This document shows, one piece after another, positions 10,597-18,633 of a stretch of 64,000 nt of DNA. How positions within the stretch are numbered: position 1 is the stretch's first letter; each line of letters opens with the position of its first letter. The notes under the pieces were generated by a model. It made no database searches, had not been told where the DNA came from, and saw nothing but the letters and a program-made list of their open reading frames with translations. The position numbers and the translations under genes were made by a program. The DNA is from Lamellibrachia columna (lineage: Eukaryota; Annelida; Polychaeta; Sabellida; Siboglinidae), in contig OY759262.1 of assembly GCA_963662155.1 (NCBI GenBank), positions 52,042,285 to 52,106,284 of the forward strand. The letters are read 5' to 3'.

Positions 10597-12431
10597 GGAG
10601 CCACGTTCCTGGCTTTGCCGATCTGCAATCGAGAAAGGTGGTCTGCTATAACATTCTCATAACCAGGAACATGACGGCATCGAAATAAAACATTGTATTT
10701 CAAACATGCCAGAACCAATCTTCTCACCAGCTTCATAATAGCTCGATTCTTAGATGTACACTTATTGACAATATCCACCACACCTGAGTTGTCAGACATG
10801 AAAATGATACAGTGATTAGCCAGCAATTTTCCAAACAATTCTGCTGCTAACACTAAGGGATACAACTCGAGTAGAGTGATATCTGCTGATGTGAAGGGCC
10901 TATGCCATCTCCCTGCTACCCATTTTTTCCCAAATACAACTGCGAAACCTATGTCACTGGAAGCATCCGTGTATAGTTTAATCGTGGTTGAAGAAAGAAA
11001 CTGCTGCTCTACAAACATGCTCTTCCCATTAAATGATACAAGGAATTCCTGCCAGGCAGCTAAATCTGCACGTGCTTCGTGATTCAATGTCACAAAATGA
11101 TTAAGCCTAGTAACACCAATTGTCAAATTAATCAAACGACGGAGAAATGCCCTACCAGGTGGCACAACCAAGCAAGCAAAATTAAGCAGACCAATAAGTG
11201 AAACTAAATCTCTCAAAGTGACCTTGCGACGGTTTGTGATACGGTTCACTAACGATGTAGCTTTCGTTAGCTTATCTTCTGGTAGACGAAGCTCCATCAC
11301 AGCCGTGTCAATTTCAATGTCATACACAATTTGACACGTAGAGGGAAGACACCTCTTGCCATGGTTTAATGGAATGCCAATGTCCTGCGACAGCTTTTCA
11401 AAAGAAAGCAATGAAGTTAAACAAGTTGATTCTTTACAAGGACCAAAAAAGATGAAATCGTCCAACAAATGAGTCACTTTGCTAACCCCAAAATGTGTCT
11501 GCAATATCCACTGCAGTGCTCGACTAAATCGCTCAAATGTCTGACAACTGACTGCAGAACCCATCGGGAGAACTTTATCATGATAGAACATACCATTCCA
11601 GGTGAAACCAAGTAATGGGTAATCTTGTGGTCTAATGGGTACTAGCCTAAAAGCATCCTGTATATCTGCTTTTGCTATTAAGGAGTTATGACCGCATGAC
11701 CTGACCAAATCAATGACTATGTCCAATGATTCATATTGCACTGTTGCGTATTCCTTAGATGTATAAACATTTATGGAGTCGCCTTTTGGAAATGATAAAT
11801 CATGGATGAGCATGAACTTGCCAATTTCATGCTTCGGGACTAAACCGAGAGGTGAGGCCTGGAAGTTTGGAAAGGGAACCTGTTGAAATGGCCCAGCTAT
11901 ACGACCCAAGTGCATTTCATGTCTCAATTTATCATCCACTAGTGATGGTGCCTGCAGAGCGGATTGGTGATTGCCATAACACCTGATGCAGTGTGGGCCA
12001 TCATAATGTAAAGAGAAACCTAGCGAAAACCCATCTAATAACATAGAAGTGTCAGGTTTGTTGTAGCCCACAATATGCCCGGCCATTGTCTCACAGTTTA
12101 TTGGTGTTGGGAGCGCGTGGTGCAATTGGGCGTCCACCCCTTTGTGGGTGGGATGGGCGCAAACCACAACGACTGGTGGGATGTTTCCCGAAACATTTTG
12201 AGCATGCGTGTTTGAAGTGACACGCATATTTGGTGCAGCTGCCAAACTGCTCGAACTGGAAGCACTGGCCTTTTTGGAACAACTTGTTACTGATGGCTGG
12301 ACTGCGGACGAAACCACCCCTGCTTCGGCTGACTTGCCCACGAAAGGAATAACCGACTGCTTTGTTGTTAACAGTTTGTTCCAGACAGCGGAACCGTGCA
12401 TCCCATTGGACCTGGCCAAAGTGTAACCCAT
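10533..12431 (-). CDS. DIRS-like reverse transcriptase-RNase H
   Basis: An uninterrupted 632-codon ORF. The RT palm is clear: MLIHDLSFPKGDSIN, KADIQDAFRLVPI, then LPMGSAVSCQTFERFS and the catalytic box as LLDDFIFFG at about residues 320-328, a variant of the YxDD box as found in DIRS elements. A RNase H domain follows at about residues 465-600, with KLYTDASSDIGFAVVF, ELYPLVLAAELF, FMSDNSGVV and GYENVIADHLSR giving the D-E-D-D set. The first ~340 nt overlap the gag frame, so expression probably needs an internal start or frameshift. No frame-breaking mutation is visible. It would synthesise and degrade the RNA-DNA intermediate. Confidence 0.9.
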   Translation of the reverse strand: MGYTLARSNGMHGSAVWNKLLTTKQSVIPFVGKSAEAGVVSSAVQPSVTSCSKKASASSSSSLAAAPNMRVTSNTHAQNVSGNIPPVVVVCAHPTHKGVDAQLHHALPTPINCETMAGHIVGYNKPDTSMLLDGFSLGFSLHYDGPHCIRCYGNHQSALQAPSLVDDKLRHEMHLGRIAGPFQQVPFPNFQASPLGLVPKHEIGKFMLIHDLSFPKGDSINVYTSKEYATVQYESLDIVIDLVRSCGHNSLIAKADIQDAFRLVPIRPQDYPLLGFTWNGMFYHDKVLPMGSAVSCQTFERFSRALQWILQTHFGVSKVTHLLDDFIFFGPCKESTCLTSLLSFEKLSQDIGIPLNHGKRCLPSTCQIVYDIEIDTAVMELRLPEDKLTKATSLVNRITNRRKVTLRDLVSLIGLLNFACLVVPPGRAFLRRLINLTIGVTRLNHFVTLNHEARADLAAWQEFLVSFNGKSMFVEQQFLSSTTIKLYTDASSDIGFAVVFGKKWVAGRWHRPFTSADITLLELYPLVLAAELFGKLLANHCIIFMSDNSGVVDIVNKCTSKNRAIMKLVRRLVLACLKYNVLFRCRHVPGYENVIADHLSRLQIGKARNVAPWLDCTPVAIPDALKPDVLLD

Positions 12432-13055
12432 TTGCTTTCATTTCCTTGCGGAAACTTTCGTCATACTTTTTCCATGCCAAACCCCCAAACCTGCGTGCCA
12501 TCTCTGTAATGTCTGCGATGTGTTTGAATAAACCTGGTGCATGCTGTGGCGAATGTTCTGTGAGCACTGCAGCATAAATAGTGAATGCTGACAGCCATTG
12601 CCCTGTTGTGGTTATTTCTTTTGTATGGTTGGGCTTGACTACAGAAAGGGTCTCCTCCTGCCCAATTGATCTCACCTCTAAGGTCATGCGTTGGTGCTGC
12701 TGCTCATCAAAATCTCCGTCATCAGTCAGCAAATGCTGAAGATTGACATAGTCCCCCCTTCTAATCCTATTCTTGAGGGTGTCTGACAGGTTGGCCCCTA
12801 GCGGCCTGTTAACAACATTGTATGTTGATGGCGGGGCAGACAACTCACCCCCAAGTAAATCACTGATGATGATGTCTGGACCATCAGTGTCACTCATTGT
12901 GTCCACAGCGCTAAGAGATGTACTTGGTGCTGGCTGCATGGGATCATTATGCGCTGGCAACAAACGTCCCGACTGTTCCAGGCGCTGCATCACAGCGGCG
13001 GCAATGGCGTCTGCAGTCGCGTCAACAGCGGCAGGCACTTGCTCAACTGCAGGTA
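12091..13055 (-). pseudogene. DIRS gag-like protein, 3' part of ORF interrupted by the Polinton
   Basis: This frame (315 codons from its first Met at 13038, but open to the insertion point) is rich in Gln/Ser/Pro at the N-terminus. It then has a helical region (LSAFTIYAAVLTEHSP, ITEMARRFGG) and a C-terminal Cys/His cluster (CFQFEQFGSCTKYACHFKHAC then CxxC) resembling a CCCH/CCHC nucleic-acid-binding motif, as in DIRS gag-like proteins. The missing N-terminus lies at 30166-30247. With one duplicated hexamer and the Polinton removed, both parts are in the same frame (1047 nt in total, divisible by three, no internal stop at the junction). Broken solely by the insertion. Confidence 0.8.
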
Positions 13056-13061
13056 CAGGAG
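13056..13061. repeat. left 6-bp target-site duplication CAGGAG
   Basis: CAGGAG directly precedes the first base of the left terminal inverted repeat and is repeated exactly after the right one (30166-30171). Six-bp duplications are characteristic of Polinton integration. Confidence 0.97.
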
Positions 13062-13160
13062 AGTAGTACCTTTTAGTATTTCAATCCTCACTTTTATCAC
13101 CATCCGGTTGTGGTTGCGCGCGCAGCCGGATGTACATAGCTCCATCTAGCGATTGATGCA
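13062..13160 (+). repeat. left terminal inverted repeat
   Basis: The first 63 bases are identical to the reverse complement of the right end. Two mismatches (offsets 64 and 80) occur within 99 bp, after which similarity becomes patchy to ~120 bp. It contains CATCCGGTTG and an imperfect inverted copy around GGTTGCGCGCGCA. Confidence 0.95.
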
Positions 13161-14171
13161 TACCACACGCGTGCAATCCCCCTAGTGATTGACGCACGCT
13201 CGGCACGCGTGCAGCACGCGTACAACCTCCTAGTGACCGATGCACGCGTGCAGCACGCGTATCATCGTATCCAACACTACCCTATAATTATGTAACAATT
13301 AATGTGACACTACCCTATATTCGAGTCAGTGTTATAATCGGCGTTGATGTAACTTGATATCTGATGGACTATGAACGGAGCCGTTTATCGGCAGGCAGGC
13401 AGCCGCTTAGGTCGAAATATGGGTTTGTTAAACGAACTGCGTTCTGTTGTACTGACCTATATGGGATTTAGCGGTTGAAATTGAATGGAGACTCATTTCA
13501 ACACGGACTGAAGTGCGTTATTACGGCGTGTGTGTTGTAAACTCGATACCTATTCGAAACAGCTGCATTCATATGGGATTTAGCTATTGTTAAACGTGTG
13601 GAAATTGACGACACGAAGGTAATGGACTTTGTGTTGTATTAGGAAGGATTGCGTAATAAATATATATATATGGAAATTCACAGCGTGCATGTTGTAACTC
13701 GATACCTAACCAAAAACAGCTGCGTTCTGTTGTAGATTGAAGTGACTGATTTAACGTGGATTTGGAGTCGATGGCCGGTCGAAAGCGGTTGGGTAAATTT
13801 ACAAGTGATTGGACTTTGTGTTGTATTAGGAAGGATTGTGTAATAAATATATATAATGAACTGTTTTGTGAGTGTGATGTATTAGGAAGGGTCGTGTAAT
13901 ATTATTGAGAACGTACGTAAAAAACAACAGACATGTATTAATAGCACAAAGCAAAATTTAATAGCAGAAAGATACACATGATTAATGACACAAAGCAAAA
14001 TTTAACATGATTAATGACACAAAGCAAAATTTAACAACAGAAAGATACACACGATTAAAAAAAACGAATTGACATTAAAGCAAAAGTTGAAAGTTCATGA
14101 TTAACGACACAAAGCAAAATTTAATAGCATAAAGATACACATTAAAGCAAAAGTTGAAAGTTCAGCGTGGT
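13161..14171. repeat. Polinton left subterminal noncoding region with degenerate repeats
   Basis: No gene seen. 13185-13265 carries two GC-rich repeats ending in GCACGCGTGCAGCACGCGTA. 13430-13900 carries diverged ~190-bp units sharing GTTGTATTAGGAAGGATT, GTAATAAATATATATA and CTCGATACCTA. 13950-14160 carries four copies of TTAATGACACAAAGCAAAAT. The position next to the TIR would suit replication or transcription control elements, but that is inference. Confidence 0.7.
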
Positions 14172-15044
14172 TTAAAAGCGAATGTAAAGTGGCTCGCCGC
14201 GACGACCTCGACGACGCCGCATTTGTAAGGGCGGTCTCTGAATCGGAGCCGGAGCAGCGGCGACTCCGCCGTCGTCGTTGTCGTCGTCGTCGTCGTCGGT
14301 TACCCAACCCTCTGCTTCTTGTATCAGAGCGTTTGAATTACACTCAGTCGTCCAATCTTCTTCTTCTTTCACCAACACTTTTTCGCAATCTTTTTTTTTG
14401 TGTGAGAACTTCGATGTGAGTTCGCTCATAATCGATGGCCAGAGCGACCGGGCGCGTCTGAGTTGGGTGATTTCATCACCCAACGAGGCTGCACGTATCT
14501 GCCGCACTCGCCGCAGTTCCCACTTCGCCATCATTTTTTTCACTTGGGTCGTGACAGCACGTTCGAGAGTTACTTTTTTTAACTCGTTCATCACATCACA
14601 CCATTGATGACAGTGAGCGCTGCAAGAAAATGAGATATAGTCGAATAAATCAACACATCATTATAGACTAAAAATAAACTTACCGAAGACAACTCTGCAA
14701 CTCCTCTCTTAAAGTTTTGCAACGATAAAGTATTGAATACAAGAAAACAACATATCATTATAGACTAGAAATAAACTCACCGAAGATCGGTCTGTGTATC
14801 GAATTTTTCTCGAGTCGCAAGATGCACGATCTTTACAGTCACAAAGTAACATTTTATGTATTGATACGTTGCAACTAATACCTCCTCTCTTAAAGTTTTG
14901 CAACGACAAAGTATTGAAGATAAGAAAACAACATATCATTATAGATTAGAAATAAACTCACCGAAGATCGATCTCTATATTGATTCTTTCTCTCAGCATA
15001 CGCAAGATCTTCTCCTTCGCCATATATTGATAAAACACTGCCAT
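14172..15044 (-). CDS. Polinton minus-strand acidic/basic protein, probably spliced (2 exons)
   Basis: The main frame (14594-14172) encodes ~140 residues: an N-terminal charged helical part (MNELKKVTLERAVTTQVKKM), a Trp-containing middle, an aspartate run (about residues 99-107) and an Arg-rich tail (MRRRRGRRG). The frame is open further upstream to an acceptor (TTTTCTTGCAG) at 14620. A matching donor (CTTCG|GTGAGT) at 14961 would join a first exon 15044-14962 (27 codons plus 2 nt). The phases fit, giving ~176 residues. A TATA box at 15105-15112 on this strand supports that start. No family is recognised; it might be a DNA-binding or regulatory protein because of its charge pattern. Further donor-bearing cassettes lie inside the intron. 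Confidence 0.6.
14640..15000 (-). repeat. duplicated ~180-bp donor-site cassettes inside the intron
   Basis: CCTCTCTTAAAGTTTTGCAA with a downstream AACATATCATTATAGA and CTCACCGAAGATCG occurs twice, ~180 bp apart, plus a shorter third piece at 14660-14710. On the minus strand each ends in a CTTCG|GT(G/A)AGT donor. They look like duplicated alternative first exons. Confidence 0.7.
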
Positions 15045-15104
15045 CGCGGAATTGAAATGGATGACGGTATGTTGACGATGATGACGACAACACGACGGGA
15101 GTGG

Positions 15105-15112
15105 TATATATA
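15105..15112 (-). promoter_or_regulatory. TATA box for the minus-strand Polinton gene
   Basis: TATATATA, palindromic, ~60 bp upstream of the minus-strand ATG at 15044. A transcript starting ~30 bp downstream would begin near 15075. Confidence 0.5.
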
Positions 15113-15436
15113 GGGGAAATATTGTTGACGAGAATGTGACGGGAGTTCTATCTATAGACTTGACGGATAAGACCGTCTGGCGAACGGACAAAAAATAGAG
15201 GTGACAGCACTCCTCGTTTATGTAATGTAGTGAATGCGTGTTTTAACACGGGAGAGAGACAATTGACGGAATGAGTGAGAAGTACAGAGGGTTTTTGGGG
15301 TGCTTTAACCTACGACAATCGAAGGGGTCAGAATACGCTCGGGGAGTTACTTATACAACTAAGAAAGTTCGCTCGAATTCACCAGCAGGTAAAAAAAATG
15401 GGTCTGATGTAACGCGGATGTGAGATTGCAACCAGG

Positions 15437-15530
15437 CATCGGGAAAACATCACGTGACTTGCAACCCGATTCCCGCATCACGCGCTGTTTTGCAATAGCA
15501 AAAACACCGTGAAAACATCACGCGTTGCGT
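15437..15530. promoter_or_regulatory. direct repeats upstream of the early TATA box
   Basis: GAAAACATCACGTG and GAAAACATCACGCG occur ~70 bp apart, each followed by a GCAA/GCGTCGCAA stretch. The first contains an E-box (CACGTG). Candidate activator sites. Confidence 0.35.
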
Positions 15531-15562
15531 CGCAATAGCGTTGTCAACAGCTGGTAAGGGCC

Positions 15563-15570
15563 TATATAAA
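15563..15570 (+). promoter_or_regulatory. TATA box for the RPA-like/acidic transcription unit
   Basis: TATATAAA in CCTATATAAACAC. The first downstream ATG (15634) lies ~70 bp away, after an expected start near 15593. This decides the ATG over the upstream open frame, which has only a TTG. Confidence 0.7.
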
Positions 15571-15633
15571 CACAGCAGCAACGCTAGTCTAGTTATCACA
15601 ATTATTTTCAAGCGATTCTACTCGACTTCAAAG

Positions 15634-16089
15634 ATGACTGCTTCAAATCCGATCTGCGTCGACATGACTTTGACGAAGTTACAAGACGAGGTAAGCGGTG
15701 GTCGGTATGTGTTTGCGCAACCTTTAACAGTAGTGGCCCTCGGTGTTCAAAATAAATACGTGTTTTACAGCTCTTGCACTAAATGCCCCAAACGTCTCAC
15801 CAACCACGTCTGCGCAGTGCACGGCTACCAGCATGAACACGTGAACAGATTCGTTCTGCGCATACTGCTAACAGACAGTACCGGGCGCGAATGCTGGTGT
15901 AGTTGTTTTGACACGAATGCTGTCAAAATTCTAGGTTTCACAGCAAACGATTACGAGCTGATGGACACGGACGAACAACGCTACGAGTCGATGTCGACAC
16001 TGCGAGGCAGTCAGGTCGCGGTTGTGATCAGGAAGCGCGTGACCGGAGAGTACGTAAACTACATTACGGAGGAGATTAATATCATGTAA
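15634..16089 (+). CDS. RPA70-C-like OB-fold single-strand DNA-binding protein
   Basis: About 151 residues from the first ATG after the TATA box. The core matches the C-terminal DNA-binding domain of RPA70: a zinc-ribbon start (YVFYSSCTKCPKRL, then CAVHG), a strand-rich stretch (RFVLRILLTDSTG), then WCSCFDTNAVKILG, which matches the WVTCFxxxAexiLG signature, and finally SQVAVVIRKRVTGEYVNYI. One OB fold is the whole protein, so it is like a single RPA domain and not a full RPA subunit. It likely coats single strands made by protein-primed replication. A consensus donor (GAG|GTAAGC) at codon 19 means most of this ORF is intronic in an alternative transcript. Confidence 0.75.
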   Translation: MTASNPICVDMTLTKLQDEVSGGRYVFAQPLTVVALGVQNKYVFYSSCTKCPKRLTNHVCAVHGYQHEHVNRFVLRILLTDSTGRECWCSCFDTNAVKILGFTANDYELMDTDEQRYESMSTLRGSQVAVVIRKRVTGEYVNYITEEINIM

Positions 16090-17367
16090 CTTTGTTGACA
16101 GAACGAAGCTGCAACCACCGTCGTCGATGCACCCACAGCCGCCACCGCCACCGCTGTTGATGGAAACAAAAAGGTGAGAAAGTGGTTAGAAGATAATAGC
16201 TGCAATGATTTATTCTCTTCTTCTTCTTCTAAGACAGAGGAGGAGGAGGACAGATCCGTTGTAGTAAGTAGCGGTGACAGTGGCGGCTGCGACGACGACG
16301 ACAGCAATAGCTGTATGGAAATGGTGCGTCGAATAGATGGAATAGCCAATCGCGCTGAAAGTATGTATAACGAACAACAATTTAACCAGGCTGTAGAGAA
16401 AGCTGCTGCGGAATACGCGTGTTCTGAGATGGCTCGTATAGCGAATTTAGATTCAGAGAGTGATATGCCTTCAGACAGCACGATCTTGCATGTCGTGAGT
16501 TGGACGGGTATAGAAGTAATGTCAACGTGTAATAGTATACAGTGGCGACACAGAGTGAAAGATAAGGTGAGAGAGTTATTAATTGAACAATACGGTTCAT
16601 ATATGTACTAATCTTTTTCTGTTTACTAGAGTGGTTTGCAGCGCATCAGAGACGCATACAAGAAGACGGCACGTGTCAAAGATGCGTACGACGTGTACAA
16701 GAGGAAGGCACCGTCGAGTAACGACGACGATGAAGTCGTCTTTGCAACACCGAGTTGGATAGCGCCGAGAGCAAAGAGATCAGCGATGATACGACTGCAG
16801 GCTGGTTTGCAATACGTCAGGGAGGCGGTGGCGAGAGAGGCGACGACAGACGATGAGATGGAGGCCTTCATGAATCCCGCGTACGACATGTGCAAGAAGA
16901 AGAAGACATCATCGAACGACGATGACGAAACCGATGAGATGGAGGCCTTCGTGAATCCAACGATCACCACTCAACCGGGAGCTAAAAACCCGATCGATGA
17001 CGTGAGTTCTATAGAGAGATCGACGACTTCATCGCCTTCATCGCCACAACCGGAAGACGATGGTTCCGATTCGACGGATGACGAGATGCCGGTATTGTTC
17101 GTTCTACCAGACACCACCGTTATTGTGTCACCGCACGATACTCCGGCTGTGTTTAAACCGCGTACACCAAACGAAGACATGACGCAGGAGGTCTGCGATG
17201 TCATCCTCGAAGAGGTGATAGGTCGTAAGATCACGCTCGAACGTCAAAACAGTCGTTTGACACTCGAGAGGGCAACTCACAACGTATGCCAGGACGTAGC
17301 CGTCACTATAACATCGACGGATTGGCAGAAGGGAGTTCGCCGACACCTTCAGTTGGAATCACTGTAG
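15634..17367 (+). CDS. Polinton acidic Ser-rich protein, predicted multi-exon with alternative splicing
   Basis: Three phase-0 exons are visible: 15634-15690 (19 codons shared with the RPA-like ORF; donor GAG|GTAAGC), 16102-16173 (acceptor GTTGACAG; donor AAG|GTGAGA) and 16630-17367 (acceptor TTTACTAG; 245 residues plus stop). The middle exon can also extend to a second GTGAGA donor at 16567, again in phase, adding 131 residues. Predicted products are ~288 and ~419 residues. Features include Ala/Thr-rich, Ser and Glu/Asp runs, a repeated motif (DEMEAFMNPAYDMCKKKKTSSNDDDE and a similar DEMEAFVNP copy) and a charged C-terminal region. It resembles no family I know. By position and acidity it may be a regulatory early protein. 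Introns rest on consensus sites and frame only. Confidence 0.55.
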
Positions 17368-17710
17368 AAACGAACATTATAACCGTTGTAGAAACGAACA
17401 TTATAACCGTTGTAGAAACGAACATTATAACCGTTGTAGAAACGAACATTATAACCGTTGTAGAAACGAACATTATAACCGTTGTAGAAACGTAGAAACG
17501 AACATTATAACCGTTGTAGAAACGAACATTATAACCGTTGTAGAAACGAACATTATAACCGTTGTAGAAACGAACATTATAACCGTTGTAGAAACGAACA
17601 TTATAACCGTTGTAGAAACGAACATTATAACCGTTGTAGAAACGAACATTATAACCGTTGTAGAAACATACTTTGTAGAAACGAACATTATAACCGTTTC
17701 TGTAGAAATG
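17364..17710. repeat. 24-bp tandem repeat, about 14 copies
   Basis: The unit is TGTAGAAACGAACATTATAACCGT. The array begins at the stop codon of the preceding gene (the TAG lies in the first unit). One unit carries a short internal duplication near 17490 and another is variant near 17668. Open frames through it on both strands are artefacts of the 24-bp period. Confidence 0.95.
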
Positions 17711-18633
17711 AAAATTCGTGAATATATTGTTTTTTTTTTGTTATGTTGATATATATATACATTTACGAAAAAGACTTATAATCATCAACATTACCTAACC
17801 TCTGTCGCGGTTAACAGCCCACAAGTTATTCATATACTAGCCACTGCCGTATCGATAACAGATCGTAAGCTAGGGGTCACTGTCGAGATCATAAAGATCC
17901 ATAAACCCAGCATCATCATCATTATTATCATCTATAAGTCGAATCGTATATGTGTATGCCATTATTACAACATAATAAAAAAATGAAACAAAATATGATG
18001 CGTTGTAGAAATTCTTCGTAGATTCTTTATTATCCCTCGTAAAGAATTATATATATATAAATAAAAAAAATGAAACAAAATATGATGCGTTGTAGAAATT
18101 CTTCGTAGATTCTTTATCATCCCTCGTAAAGAATTATATATATAGTGTGAGCTGTCAAACGAAAGGAACTCGCAGTTCGTTCGATATCGCCTTCTTGTGA
18201 GTCGCTGCCTCAATAAATGACTGTATTAAACCGTTTCCGTTTCACGAAAGTGTAATATTCGCCTTAACTCACTGCGAAATGTACCGCTTGTTTTTTTTCA
18301 AAGTAATTCTGAACAACATATCCGCTTTGTGTTGATGTAGCAGTGTCGTTTACATAACGAATATCCATCCGTCCATCAGATGTCGCCACCGTACGGTCTT
18401 GATATCGTTTGTTCGTTCGTTCGTTTGAGGTCGCCACCGTACGGTGTTGGTGTCGTTTACATAACGAATATCCATCCATCAGACGTCGCCACCTTACGGT
18501 CTTGATATCGTTTGTTCATCCGTTTGAGAACGCCACCGTACGGTCTTGGTGTCGTTTGTATAACGAACGTTCTCTCGAATATTTAATAAATAACGAACGG
18601 TTCTGAATCGTATATATGTTATAACGAGAGTCA
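17711..18633. other. Polinton spacer upstream of POLB with two repeat groups
   Basis: Two ~78-bp units (17982-18140; AAATATGATGCGTTGTAGAAATTC, TCCCTCGTAAAGAATTATATATA) are followed by four half-units at 18360-18560 sharing CGCCACCGTACGGTCTTG and ATATCGTTTGTTC or GTGTCGTTT. An AATAAA lies at 18211-18217 and could serve the upstream plus-strand unit. A TATATAT at 18611-18617 is the likely POLB TATA box. Confidence 0.6.
18611..18617 (+). promoter_or_regulatory. probable TATA box of POLB
   Basis: TATATAT sits only ~20 bp before the ATG at 18634. An RNA starting ~30 bp downstream would miss that ATG and use the in-frame ATG at 18667 (residue 12), which still keeps the first zinc finger intact. 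Confidence 0.45.

Noticed and set aside
15541..15633. N-terminal extension of the RPA-like ORF
   Set aside because: It begins with TTG and spans the TATA box. The first ATG after the probable transcription start is 15634.
16085..16101. A 16-nt intron between the RPA-like ORF and the following acidic frame
   Set aside because: GTAACT...ACAG has intron-like ends but is too short to be spliced. The 15691 donor gives an in-phase alternative.
17286..17688. Repetitive ORFs on both strands over the 24-bp array
   Set aside because: A 24-bp period keeps frames open. The encoded octapeptide repeats have no start context and follow the real stop codon.
17364..17710. CRISPR-like array
   Set aside because: Units abut directly with no unique spacers, in a eukaryotic transposon.
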